Origin: Pelistega ratti
GTDB taxonomy: Bacteria > Pseudomonadota > Gammaproteobacteria > Burkholderiales > Burkholderiaceae_B
DNA length: 64,000 nucleotides
Assembly: GCF_009833965.1 (NCBI RefSeq)
Contig: NZ_CP047165.1
Location: 2,262,690 to 2,326,689, forward strand
Reading direction: 5' to 3'
In this document: piece by piece, positions 27,192-35,299 of the stretch
How positions within the stretch are numbered: the stretch's first letter is position 1
Layout of the letters: each line of letters begins with the position of its first letter
Translations under genes and position numbers: made by a program
The notes under the pieces: model-generated
Told to the model about the DNA's origin: nothing
The model's database searches: none
Seen by the model: only the letters and a program-made list of their open reading frames with translations

Positions 27192-27508
27192 TTATGTAAG
27201 CATCATAAAAAATCGCTAAATCTTGTCTAGCTAAAACCTTATAATCCCTACGAATTCCCATCATCTTTTATATGACGACACCACCGTGTAGGTGATTTTA
27301 TTATAATCTACCCATCAAGATGGTAGTGATAGTAGAAAAGAGCAGTAGGGTCTTAATATTTAATATCAATATTTGATACCATGTTTTTTCTTGTTTTTTT
27401 GTATTATTCTGCCTAATAATAGGATGATATTGTTTTAATAGTTGTATATCGTAGTGCTATTTAACAATAAGTTTATGATTATTTTTTTACTTGAATGATA
27501 TTAAAAAT
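27192..27508 (+). other. Region between the tRNA-Gly pair and the WYL gene
   Basis: About 315 bp with no credible gene. It probably contains the promoter of the WYL regulator. No palindrome stands out. Confidence 0.3.
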
Positions 27509-28399
27509 ATGAGTACTAAACATGAGAAACTTGCGTTCCGTTTGGTTTGCATTTTAGAGCGTCTTAATTTAGGGCAGCGTTTGAATGTACAAGAATTGGC
27601 AGATGAATTTAAAACAGATAAACGTACCATACAGCGAGACTTAAATGAACGGTTAGGTTTTTTGGATTGGCATGAAAAAGGGACATATTATTCACTTAAT
27701 AAAATGCGATTAGGTCATTTAGATAAGAAAGATATAGAACAATTTGCTCGGTTTTGTAGTATTCAAGATTTATTACCTGAAATTGACCGTAAGTTTTATC
27801 AACAGCAACTCATACAGAGTGTACAAGTCAAGGGGCTTGCGTATGAAGATATTAAACATAAGTTGGATGATTTTAATCTGATTAACCAAGCGATAGAAAC
27901 ACGACATCTTATTGAATTTAATTATCGTAAGGTAGGGCAAAAAGAAGGGAAGTATTACACTCTAGAACCGTATATCTTGTTAAACCGTAATGGTATTTGG
28001 TATGTTATTGGTATTGATCGTGAAGAAAATAAACAAAAAACATTTTGTTTTACCCAAATGGTAGCGATTTCATGCCTAGCTATAACGTTTGAACATAATC
28101 CAGAGTTGCTAAAAAACATACAGGCAAATGATAGTATTTATCATGGTAATCAATTGTCAGAAATTCTGATTAAAATTAATGCGAATGTTGCCCCTTATTT
28201 TTTAAGACGTGATTTGTTACCTAACCAAGAAATAGTAGATGAAATGGAAAGTGGAGAGTTATTACTTAAATGCCGTCATGTCAATGAGATGGAAATTGTA
28301 CCAATTGTACAATATTGGATTCCTCACGCAACGATTGTATCCCCAGTTGAGTTGCAGCAAAAAATGGAGCAAAAATTACGAGAATATCTGAATCGCTAA
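27509..28399 (+). CDS. WYL-domain transcriptional regulator
   Basis: 296 residues from the ATG at 27509. A TTG six codons upstream is also possible. The N-terminal winged helix-turn-helix reads LNVQELADEFKTDKRTIQRD and the central WYL domain has the family pattern LIEFNYRK and GIWYVIGIDREENKQKTF. A WCX-like C-terminal part follows. WYL proteins bind nucleic acids or nucleotides and often control phage-defence or DNA-damage genes. No defence operon is directly attached here, only a small membrane protein gene 26 bp downstream, so the target is unknown. Confidence 0.87.
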   Translation: MSTKHEKLAFRLVCILERLNLGQRLNVQELADEFKTDKRTIQRDLNERLGFLDWHEKGTYYSLNKMRLGHLDKKDIEQFARFCSIQDLLPEIDRKFYQQQLIQSVQVKGLAYEDIKHKLDDFNLINQAIETRHLIEFNYRKVGQKEGKYYTLEPYILLNRNGIWYVIGIDREENKQKTFCFTQMVAISCLAITFEHNPELLKNIQANDSIYHGNQLSEILIKINANVAPYFLRRDLLPNQEIVDEMESGELLLKCRHVNEMEIVPIVQYWIPHATIVSPVELQQKMEQKLREYLNR

Positions 28400-28425
28400 G
28401 ATAACTATTGGTGGGAGAAGCGTAA

Positions 28426-28734
28426 ATGCTAAAAGTAATTATATTTTTCTTTGCCGTATTAATACTTTATATGATGATAAGTAAAGTGTTGGAGGTTGTC
28501 GCTCAATTAGGTGGGTGGATAAGTAATCGACTGTCTGATTGGATGCGGGTAAGAGAGGAAAAGAGGCGATTTAATGAATTATTAAAAAATAAATCGACGA
28601 TGGCTGAATTATGTATTACCAAGAATAATAGTATGTTATCTAGGGATAAATCCGCTTCTATAAGCAGAGAAAAACAGCGATTGGAGGATTTATCGAAAGA
28701 AGAGTTAGTGGCGATTATTAGAAAAATAGTGTGA
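28426..28734 (+). CDS. Small membrane protein with cytoplasmic helical tail
   Basis: 102 residues, unrecognised. Residues 3-20 form a hydrophobic segment (VIIFFFAVLILYMMI), and the rest is basic and helical, ending DLSKEELVAIIRKIV. It starts 26 bp after the WYL gene and has a GGGAGAAG ribosome binding site, so it is probably co-expressed. The function cannot be inferred. Confidence 0.65.
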   Translation: MLKVIIFFFAVLILYMMISKVLEVVAQLGGWISNRLSDWMRVREEKRRFNELLKNKSTMAELCITKNNSMLSRDKSASISREKQRLEDLSKEELVAIIRKIV

Positions 28735-28793
28735 TATTTGTTGGTAATTTTAATTTGAATAGTTGTATTTTTATCACAACCTCTATTATTTGC

Positions 28794-28822
28794 TTGACAG
28801 TATTAACTATTCTCTATAGAAT
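28794..28822 (+). promoter_or_regulatory. Sigma-70 promoter of tRNA-Met
   Basis: TTGACA (28794-28799) and TAGAAT (28817-28822) have a 17-bp spacer and end 18 bp before the tRNA. Confidence 0.75.
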
Positions 28823-28840
28823 TACATCTTTACTCTTGAA

Positions 28841-28917
28841 GGCTCTTTAGCTCAGTCGGTTAGAGCGACGGAATCATAATCCGCAGGTCCCCCGTTCGAA
28901 TCGGGGAAGAGCCACCA
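28841..28917 (+). tRNA. tRNA-Met (elongator type, anticodon CAT)
   Basis: 77 bases including CCA. The acceptor stem GGCTCTT pairs with AAGAGCC, and the anticodon loop carries CAT. The A1:U72-like mismatch of initiator tRNA is absent, so it is an elongator. A tRNA-Ile whose C is modified to lysidine cannot be fully excluded. Confidence 0.92.
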
Positions 28918-28934
28918 AAAATCTCCTTTAGAGT

Positions 28935-28968
28935 TAAGCACTTAGCAAAATTGTTAAGTGCTTTTTTT
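28935..28968 (+). terminator. Terminator after tRNA-Met
   Basis: AAGCACTTA and TAAGTGCTT form a 9-bp stem, followed by T7. Confidence 0.88.
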
Positions 28969-29420
28969 GTTTTTTATTTACTTATTTTTAATAAAAGCTA
29001 TCTAAGTAGGTTGCAAAAAATTTCTTTTATCTATTCAATATACGTTAATCTGTATATTGTTTTTTCTATCTTTAAAACGTATAGCAGAAGAATGTTATTT
29101 TTTGACAAAATATTATCTATATAAGAAAGTGCTTTTTAGGTATTGGATTAGATTTTCCCTAAGTTTTATACTATTTTTATGAATTCTAATTTGTAAAATT
29201 AAATTAAGTAGTTCTAATACGTTTAGGAGTATAGGGATTCGAGTGAAACCCAATAGAAAATGTAATAAAGTAGCTAAATAAGGTAAATTGGTAATTATAT
29301 AATAACGCTGACTCAATATTTTTGTAGAATAAATTATTTAATAGAAATAGATAGCTAGATTACTACTTGTATTATAAGTTGTTTAATGTATCTTTTATGT
29401 TGGTAATTTTGGGGTGAGAA
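28969..29420 (+). other. 450-bp AT-rich region before the KilA-N gene
   Basis: No supported gene. A 67-codon minus-strand frame (29113-29316) has no ribosome binding site or family pattern. Being beside a tRNA gene, the region could hold a former integration junction, but no attachment repeat was found. Confidence 0.35.
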
Positions 29421-29966
29421 ATGGTAAATGATGTGATAGTTGTACAAGAGGCAAAAATACGGGTAATAGAAAAAAATGGTGAGGATTATATCAATCTTAC
29501 TGATATGCTTAAAGCAAAAGATGGTGAATTCTTTATTAGTGATTGGTTAAGAAATCGTAATACACTTGAATATATCGGTATTTGGGAAGAAATTAATAAT
29601 CCTAATTTTAATTATGGCGAATTCGCCATAATTAAAAATCAATCAGGATTAAATCGTTTTAAAATTAGTGTTAAAGAGTTTGTTGCTCAAACAAATGCCA
29701 TTGGCTTACAAGCAAAAGCTGGGCGTTATGGTGGTACTTATGCTCATAAAGATATTGCATTAGAATTTGCAATGTGGATAAGCCCTGAGTTTAAACTTTA
29801 TCTTATTAAAGAATTCCAACGCTTAAAACAAAAAGAAGCTAAAGAGAATAAGGTAGAATGGGATGTCAAACGTATTCTTAGTAAAGCTAACTACCGCATA
29901 CATACTGATGCTATTAAAGATCATCTTATCCCTAAATTATTAAATATAAAACAACATCAATTTATT
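29421..29966 (+). pseudogene. KilA-N domain protein, 5' part (interrupted by an IS element)
   Basis: 182 codons up to the insertion point. The KilA-N DNA-binding domain found in phage and some bacterial proteins is visible (DYINLTDMLKAKDGEFFISDWLRNRNTLEYIGIWE, in part, then GRYGGTYAHKDIALEFAMWISPEF). The frame then runs into the IS1634-family element and would end artificially at 29993 with foreign residues. Joined across the element to 31738-32025, the original protein would be about 277 residues. GGGGTGAG precedes the start. Whether the 182-residue piece is still functional is not known. Confidence 0.88.
29844..29966 (+). repeat. Target duplication, left copy (122-123 bp)
   Basis: The 123 bp read here are identical to 31615-31737. 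They flank the IS1634-family element directly. The one-base uncertainty arises because the base at 29844/31615 may belong to the element end. Confidence 0.95.
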
Positions 29967-31614
29967 CCTGTCTTCGTCATTGGGTCACCCTAAAAATATT
30001 TTTGACAAATAGCCAACAATTCTTGTTGTTCTTTATCCATTTCTAAAAGGATTTTTTGCTTTTGTTTTAAATCAGGAAGCATAATATCAACCTGATACAT
30101 AGTTTGTGTGATTTCACTTGCCCGTTTTAACGAGAGTGTAGAGTGTTCCTTTTTTAAAACCGTTTCCAATGTTTTACTGATACTATAGGCAGCAAATACT
30201 AAAGCAATATGAGCACGAATTCGATGTTCTAAACGGTGGTAAATAGGATGTATCCGTAAATCTGTTTTTGAAATACGGAAGGCTCGTTCTATTTGCCATA
30301 ACTGTCCATAATGGGCGAGTAATTCTTTAGGGGGTAATGTTGTATTCGTTATATAACCTTTTAATCCATCCCATCTTTTATCTTGTATAAATTTTTCATA
30401 ATCAATCTCTATACTGAGCTCTCCTTGCAAGCGTAAGTATTTATTGTATCCTCTCTTATTAAGATGTCCCTTTGTCAATTGTCCTGTTCGGATACGTTTC
30501 TCTAAGCGTTCAAGCCCCTTTCGGCGATTATCTGCATCACGATAGGCTCTCTCATGGCTGTAATGCACTATTAAACGCTTTCCCTCTTTATCTAATTCAA
30601 TGATTTGATTATCATTATAGGGATAGTAAGCAAGCATAGCCTGTTTCAGTTGTTCATTCTCTGATTTAATTCTTGCACCAATAATATATGGATAGCCAAG
30701 GGTTTCTAAGTGGATAAGATTGTGTTTGGATAGTAAACCACTATCAGCAACCACTACTGGCTTATGCAGATTAAATTTCTGACGTATTCGCTCAATAAAA
30801 GGAATTAACGTATTGCCCTCATAGCTTTTACCCTCATAAATATCATAGGCAATAGGATAACCCTGCTGACCCACCAACAACCCCAGATAAATCTGAGGAT
30901 GTGTATGTTTGCCTACCTTAGAGAACCCTGTACGACGTAAATCATCCTCATCTTCCGTTTCAAAGTGTAATGTTGTCATATCATAGAACACAATATGAAT
31001 TTGATTATCTAACATACGTTTTGTATGCATAAAAGAAATTTGCTCTAACTGCTCTTTATATTTGTCTTCTAATTGATCTAAAAAACGATAGATAGCACTA
31101 ATTTCTAATTGAACCCCTTGGTAACGTTCAAGATAACTGACGGTTTTCAGTTTACTTAAAGGAAAGGTTAGGCGAGCTAAGACAAGATGACGAAATAGGT
31201 CATTTTTGATTTGATTAAAACCAATCCAATCATAGATACGTCCAAAAATAAGCTCTGGACCAGCCATACTGACATCACTATTACTGAGTGTTTGAATCAT
31301 TTTTACAATCTGTTCATCTTGCTCTGTCATCAGTAAGGAGGGTTGGTGTTTGAGTTCATCCATGTAGTGTTGGGCTTGTAATTTTAGGGCTTCTATTTCT
31401 GGACGCTTTGTGGCGGAACCCATTGTTTTAAGTAAAACATTACGTCCATTTTCTTTGCTAAGTATTTGAATACTAACACTTCCTGATTTATTTTTCTTCT
31501 CTCGAATAAACATGGAATATATCTTGGGTCACCCTAAATCACCCTCTATTTTAACCTAACCTATTGATTTTAAACAAAACTCAATGGGTGACCCGAAAAA
31601 AGTGACGAAAACAG
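29967..31614 (-). mobile_element. IS1634-family insertion sequence
   Basis: About 1.65 kb. The ends are imperfect inverted repeats: CCTGTCTTCGTCA on the left and, read inward from the right, CCTGTTTTCGTCA. Both are followed nearby by GGGTCACCC. The single transposase gene lies on the minus strand. The flanking direct repeat is 122-123 bp, in line with the long, variable target duplications reported for IS1634 and IS1549. Confidence 0.92.
29990..31513 (-). CDS. IS1634-family transposase
   Basis: 507 residues, DDE transposase of the IS4-like superfamily. The start MFIREKKNKSGSVSIQIL and the later VFYDMTTLHFETEDEDDLR, PVVADSGLLSKHNL, and the YREK-type region QLWQIERAFRISKTDLRIHPIYH are typical for IS1634 members. 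The gene appears intact and therefore potentially active. It fills nearly the whole element and ends within the left terminal region. Confidence 0.94.
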   Translation of the reverse strand: MFIREKKNKSGSVSIQILSKENGRNVLLKTMGSATKRPEIEALKLQAQHYMDELKHQPSLLMTEQDEQIVKMIQTLSNSDVSMAGPELIFGRIYDWIGFNQIKNDLFRHLVLARLTFPLSKLKTVSYLERYQGVQLEISAIYRFLDQLEDKYKEQLEQISFMHTKRMLDNQIHIVFYDMTTLHFETEDEDDLRRTGFSKVGKHTHPQIYLGLLVGQQGYPIAYDIYEGKSYEGNTLIPFIERIRQKFNLHKPVVVADSGLLSKHNLIHLETLGYPYIIGARIKSENEQLKQAMLAYYPYNDNQIIELDKEGKRLIVHYSHERAYRDADNRRKGLERLEKRIRTGQLTKGHLNKRGYNKYLRLQGELSIEIDYEKFIQDKRWDGLKGYITNTTLPPKELLAHYGQLWQIERAFRISKTDLRIHPIYHRLEHRIRAHIALVFAAYSISKTLETVLKKEHSTLSLKRASEITQTMYQVDIMLPDLKQKQKILLEMDKEQQELLAICQKYF

Positions 31615-31737
31615 GAGAATAAGGTAGAATGGGATGTCAAACGTATTCTTAGTAAAGCTAACTACCGCATACATACTGATGCTATTAAAGATCATCTTAT
31701 CCCTAAATTATTAAATATAAAACAACATCAATTTATT
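31615..31737 (+). repeat. Target duplication, right copy (122-123 bp)
   Basis: Identical to 29844-29966. It re-enters the KilA-N gene in the same frame. Confidence 0.95.
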
Positions 31738-32025
31738 TATGCTTCTGAAGCAGATATTCTTAATCAAGCACTCTTTGGACAAACAGCAAAACAATGGAAA
31801 GATGAAAACCCAGATTTAAAGGGGAATATGCGAGAATATGCTACTATAGAGCAGCTTACTGTCCTTGCAGGATTAGAAAGTCAAAATGCCCTACTTATAC
31901 AACAGGAAATTTCTCAAGAAGAACGTTTAGCTATTCTAAATCGTCTTGCTATTCAGCAGATGAATTCATTACTTAAAACAGCTGCTTTAGAACAATTGAA
32001 AGAGAAATCATTGCTAAAAGAATAA
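31738..32025 (+). pseudogene. KilA-N protein, 3' part
   Basis: 95 codons plus stop that continue the KilA-N protein after the duplication (YASEADILNQALFGQTA...). The end LKTAALEQLKEKSLLKE is helical. An ATG at 31828 opens the last 65 codons, but without a good ribosome binding site, so expression alone is doubtful. Confidence 0.85.
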
Positions 32026-32204
32026 ATGTATTAAAGTATATTTATAGGGTATTACTTGCTAAAAAATTTTGCTAATAAAAGAGTAAAGTTGAATTACAAG
32101 GCTATATAGCTACTGACCAATAATTGAAAATATTATATTGCTATTTTAAGTTTAAGAAGTATTTCGGACTATTTGTTGAATAATCCTAATTCCTACGCTA
32201 TCCA

Positions 32205-32236
32205 ATAAAAAAGCCCTGTGTCATAAACAACAGGGC
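32205..32236 (-). terminator. Terminator of the CMD-family gene
   Basis: On the minus strand GCCCTGT and ACAGGGC form a stem followed by CTTTTTTATT. Confidence 0.85.
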
Positions 32237-32267
32237 AAAGTTATTGGAATCTATTTAAAAGATGAAA

Positions 32268-32612
32268 CTATTCACCTTTTTGTACATTATAAGCTTCTAA
32301 TGCGCGTAATGAGTAAGTATAAGCAGCACCAGCATTAAGTGCAATAGCCGTTGCTAAGGCAGCGGATACTTCTGCTTCAGTAGCACCTGCTTTAACCGCT
32401 TCTTCTGCATGTACACCAATGCAACTTTCACAGCGAGTAGTAACAGCAACAGCAAGTGCGATTAATTCGCGAGTTTTAGCATCTAGTACATTACCTTCGG
32501 CGGCAGCAGCACCAAGTGCACCATAAGCCTGTAGCATTTTAGGATATTTTTTACCTAAATTACCAAAAGATTTTTTAACATGGGCAACATCATTTTTCCA
32601 ATCTGCAAACAT
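32268..32612 (-). CDS. Carboxymuconolactone decarboxylase/AhpD-like protein
   Basis: 114 residues. The CMD fold has the redox motif CESCIGVH (Cys61, Cys64, His68), as in AhpD-type peroxidase partners. Upstream LDAKTRELIALAVAVT carries the conserved Glu. It is probably a peroxide- or quinone-related thiol oxidoreductase; the partner is unknown. It is divergent from an AraC regulator with 111 bp between, which suggests control by that regulator. A second CMD-family gene lies at 39422. Confidence 0.88.
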   Translation of the reverse strand: MFADWKNDVAHVKKSFGNLGKKYPKMLQAYGALGAAAAEGNVLDAKTRELIALAVAVTTRCESCIGVHAEEAVKAGATEAEVSAALATAIALNAGAAYTYSLRALEAYNVQKGE

Positions 32613-32723
32613 TATTTTCTCCTAAATCAAGTGAAGTAGAAATAATTGATGATAAGTGTATTATATAAGCTTATTTCGCTGTTATAATTGTCAAATCGTC
32701 TCAACTTATAGGGTTAAAATCTC

Positions 32724-33614
32724 ATGTTTGACTATTTGGATAAATTAATTACTCTTGCACAAATTCATGGTGAGGTTAATATTCAATGTGAGTTTCAAGG
32801 GAGTTGGCAGATTCAGCCACAAATAGATAAGCATAAAGGACTATTTCACTTAATTGAACAAGGGGAGTGTTGGCTAACCTTAGGAGATAAGTCATTTCAT
32901 TTAAAAGCAGGGGATATTTTCTTTTTACCTCAACATCTTTTTCATACGATGGCAAGCCAGTCCAAAATACCCTCGCTAAGCCAAGTTGATTTTTCACAAA
33001 AGGGCATATTTGAGTTACATAAAATTGGGCAAGGGACACCAAATCTAAAAATGTTTTGTGGTACATTTTACTATCAAAAACCTTCATTGCTGATAGATGC
33101 TTTACCTGCTTACTTGCATTTATCGCTTAATGATTCACCTTTACAACCCTTATTACAGTTATTTTTGAATGAGGCACAGCAAGTGCAAATAGGGTCAAAA
33201 TCGGTTATTGATGCCTTGGCTAATGTCTTGTTTATCCAAATTTTACGTCATGCCTTACAACTAGGGTTATTAAATCAGGGGTTATTAGCATCCTTACAAG
33301 ATAAAAGATTGTATCCTGTATTATGGCAGATGCTAAATGCTCCACAAGAAGATTGGAATATGCAAAAACTGGCTGCATTAGCAACAATGTCAAGAGCTAA
33401 TTTTATCCGTGTATTTCACCAAAAAATAGGGATACCACCGGGTAAATTTCTAAGCCAAATTCGTTTACAACAAGCGGCATTACTCTTAAAGACAACCCAA
33501 AAGAATATCCTGCAAATTGCTTTAGAGGTGGGGTATCAATCAGAGGCACACTTTAGTAAGGCATTTAAACGTTATTTTGGGATATTGGCAAGTGAGTTTC
33601 GTAAGCAGGAATAG
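32724..33614 (+). CDS. AraC-family transcriptional regulator with N-terminal cupin
   Basis: 296 residues. The N-terminal cupin-like sensor (about residues 20-150) includes LKAGDIFFLPQHLFHTM. The C-terminal double helix-turn-helix (about 200-296) has the AraC pattern LAALATMSRANFIRVFHQKIGIPPGKFLSQIRLQ and IALEVGYQSEAHFSKAFKRYFG. This is the RclR/Cupin_6 type, some members of which sense oxidants. It probably regulates the divergent CMD-family gene, a common pairing. Confidence 0.9.
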   Translation: MFDYLDKLITLAQIHGEVNIQCEFQGSWQIQPQIDKHKGLFHLIEQGECWLTLGDKSFHLKAGDIFFLPQHLFHTMASQSKIPSLSQVDFSQKGIFELHKIGQGTPNLKMFCGTFYYQKPSLLIDALPAYLHLSLNDSPLQPLLQLFLNEAQQVQIGSKSVIDALANVLFIQILRHALQLGLLNQGLLASLQDKRLYPVLWQMLNAPQEDWNMQKLAALATMSRANFIRVFHQKIGIPPGKFLSQIRLQQAALLLKTTQKNILQIALEVGYQSEAHFSKAFKRYFGILASEFRKQE

Positions 33615-33836
33615 GTAATTTATCGTTTTTTGAGAAGTAAATCTACTTATAGTCAATGCGAAATATAGTACCTTTTATACGATCAAGTGATTATCTAAAG
33701 TATTCTACTTTAAATATAAAGGCTTAAAAACTACAAATTTGCATTAATTATCCATAGAATAATATTGTGGTAATATAATTTAGCTATTCTAGTGGATAGT
33801 ATAAAAATAGATATAGTACGATAAGGAGTATTGATT

Positions 33837-34046
33837 ATGGCATTTCCACCCCCTAAACCGTATAAATTAGTCTGTCCTAAGTGTAAATGGTCTTCCCAAA
33901 TCATTACATCAGATGTGATTCCCATTGAGCATAGTGAAGGGACGGATACTTTTTATAATGGTACACAATGCCCTAAATGCTATACACCGCTTAATCAGAA
34001 AGAAGTGGGCGTGATGGATTCGGTTAAATCATTTTTTGGATTATAA
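33837..34046 (+). CDS. Small double-CxxC zinc-ribbon protein
   Basis: 69 residues from the ATG at 33837 with AAGGAG upstream (a TTG two codons earlier is less likely). Two pairs, CPKCKW near residue 14 and CPKCYT near residue 48, form a zinc ribbon. The rest is short and polar. The function is not known. It is convergent with the XRE gene. Confidence 0.75.
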   Translation: MAFPPPKPYKLVCPKCKWSSQIITSDVIPIEHSEGTDTFYNGTQCPKCYTPLNQKEVGVMDSVKSFFGL

Positions 34047-34106
34047 ATAAGCAAATATATAGTCTTACACAGAAAATAATGACTACTCGAGGTGTAAGGC
34101 TTATTT
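34045..34106. terminator. Inverted repeats between the convergent zinc-ribbon and XRE genes
   Basis: AAATAAGC with GCTTATTT, and inside them CTTACAC with GTGTAAG, form a long imperfect hairpin. It is a possible shared terminator although T tracts are weak. Confidence 0.4.
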
Positions 34107-34448
34107 GCGTTCTACCATAGAAACTAGCTGCTCTATTACCTCCATCAATTTTATTCTATCCACATCTTCAAGACGATTTAGTAAGCCTTCTATCTGGAGG
34201 GCTAAATCACGAGGGCGGTGACTTGCTTCCTCTAATAATTCTGCTGAATCACACCTAAAAATCTCTGCTAATTCTAATAACCGTGCTACTGATAGGCTGA
34301 TATTGCCTCGCTCAAGACGTGACATTGCATCTAAACTTAAATCTAAACGCTCTGCTAACTCAGATTGTGTCATTCCAATTGCTTTTCGATGTTTAGCGAT
34401 AGATTGACCAATCTTTTTACTGATTTCCTGTTTTGTTGCCTTCGTCAT
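34101..34448 (-). CDS. XRE-family helix-turn-helix regulator
   Basis: 115 residues from the ATG at 34448; a TTG at 34469 would add seven. The HTH_3 domain is IAKHRKAIGMTQSELAERL and LSLDAMSRLERGNISLS, followed by LLELAEIFRCDSAELL. The C-terminal 35 residues form a helix. It is divergent from the LRAT/dynamin-like genes with about 380 bp between that hold three AGAAT/ATTCT inverted repeats close to its own start, so it probably controls itself and perhaps the module. Confidence 0.9.
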   Translation of the reverse strand: MTKATKQEISKKIGQSIAKHRKAIGMTQSELAERLDLSLDAMSRLERGNISLSVARLLELAEIFRCDSAELLEEASHRPRDLALQIEGLLNRLEDVDRIKLMEVIEQLVSMVERK

Positions 34449-34828
34449 ATTCAGTTCCAAAACAGACAATATCCCCTATATTTTATTTCTAAAGAACGGC
34501 TTTTTATTCTTATAAAAGAATAATTTACTAAAAAAGAATAAATTTTATTTATAATTCTTACTTGAGAATAATATTCTTATTTTTTGATAAAAATATTTAT
34601 CGCAAAAAAGCGACAAAAATTCATTTTTATGCGTAAGTCGTTAATTTGAGCGACACAACCATGTCAGTGTGATGTTTATACTGCCAATATACCTATCAAT
34701 AGGGAGAGGAAAATGCGTTATACATTAGTAGTTAAGTTAAAGATTGAAATAAATAGTGAGAAATATAAATAATTTTAGTATCACTAAAACGGTAAAAAGA
34801 AGATTAGGACTTAAAGGGATAATGGTTT
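34449..34828 (+). other. Regulatory region of the LRAT/dynamin module
   Basis: 380 bp. It contains three inverted repeats with half-sites AGAAT and ATTCT: 34506-34521 (ATTCT-n6-AGAAT), 34535-34558 (AGAAT-n14-ATTCT) and 34565-34577 (AGAAT-AAT-ATTCT). It also holds a 19-codon open frame at 34713-34772 with a good ribosome binding site. The repeats are likely binding sites for the divergent XRE regulator. Confidence 0.55.
34713..34772 (+). CDS. Possible 19-residue leader peptide
   Basis: The short frame MRYTLVVKLKIEINSEKYK is preceded by AGGGAGAGGAAA, a better ribosome binding site than that of the LRAT gene 57 bp further on. It may be a leader peptide, or the remnant of a larger gene; nothing recognised. 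Confidence 0.3.
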   Translation: MRYTLVVKLKIEINSEKYK

Positions 34829-35218
34829 ATGGAGATAGGTAGCCATCTTATTAGTTCACGGGGACTTTATACACATCATGGTATTTACATAGGAAATGGA
34901 CAAGTTATTCATTACTCTGGTTTAGCAGATGGTGTTCATCAACAAAAGGGGAGTGTTTGCCAAGTGAGCTTAGAAGAATTTGAACAAGGGAATAAAAGTT
35001 ATATTCAGAATCATACTGGAGCGATGTCCCCCGATATGATTGTACAACGTGCTAAGAGTCGTTTAGGGGAGAAAAATTATCATGTTGTTTTTAATAATTG
35101 TGAACATTTTGTGAATTGGTGTATTGAGGGAGAACATAAAAGCGAACAAGTGATAGGTGCTATACGAAATAGTGTAAAAGTAGGAATGGCACTTATTAAT
35201 GCTGTTAAAAAAATCTGA
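34829..35218 (+). CDS. LRAT-domain (NlpC/P60 superfamily) protein
   Basis: 129 residues. The LRAT pattern is complete: HLISSRGLYTHHGIYIGNG with the catalytic His at 17, a second His at 28 in VIHY, and the nucleophile Cys91 in NNCEHFVNWC. Members of this superfamily are lipid acyltransferases or phospholipases and cysteine peptidases. The C-terminus (about residues 108-129) is a hydrophobic or amphipathic helix that could touch membranes. It is followed after 81 bp by two dynamin-like GTPase genes in the same direction, so a joint membrane-linked function is plausible. No ordinary role for it is evident. Confidence 0.85.
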   Translation: MEIGSHLISSRGLYTHHGIYIGNGQVIHYSGLADGVHQQKGSVCQVSLEEFEQGNKSYIQNHTGAMSPDMIVQRAKSRLGEKNYHVVFNNCEHFVNWCIEGEHKSEQVIGAIRNSVKVGMALINAVKKI

Positions 35219-35299
35219 GTAAAACAGAAATCGTAGTATTAGGTTTGATAAACCTAATGGTGATATAAGCGTAGTAAATTTTATAGAGAGTATTATCTT

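Noticed and set aside
26941..27219. 92-codon frame across the two tRNA-Gly genes
   Set aside because: It is a translation of the duplicated tRNA sequence, which explains its internal repeat.
29113..29316. 67-codon minus-strand frame of hydrophobic residues
   Set aside because: No ribosome binding site, no family pattern, AT-rich composition that favours such frames by chance.
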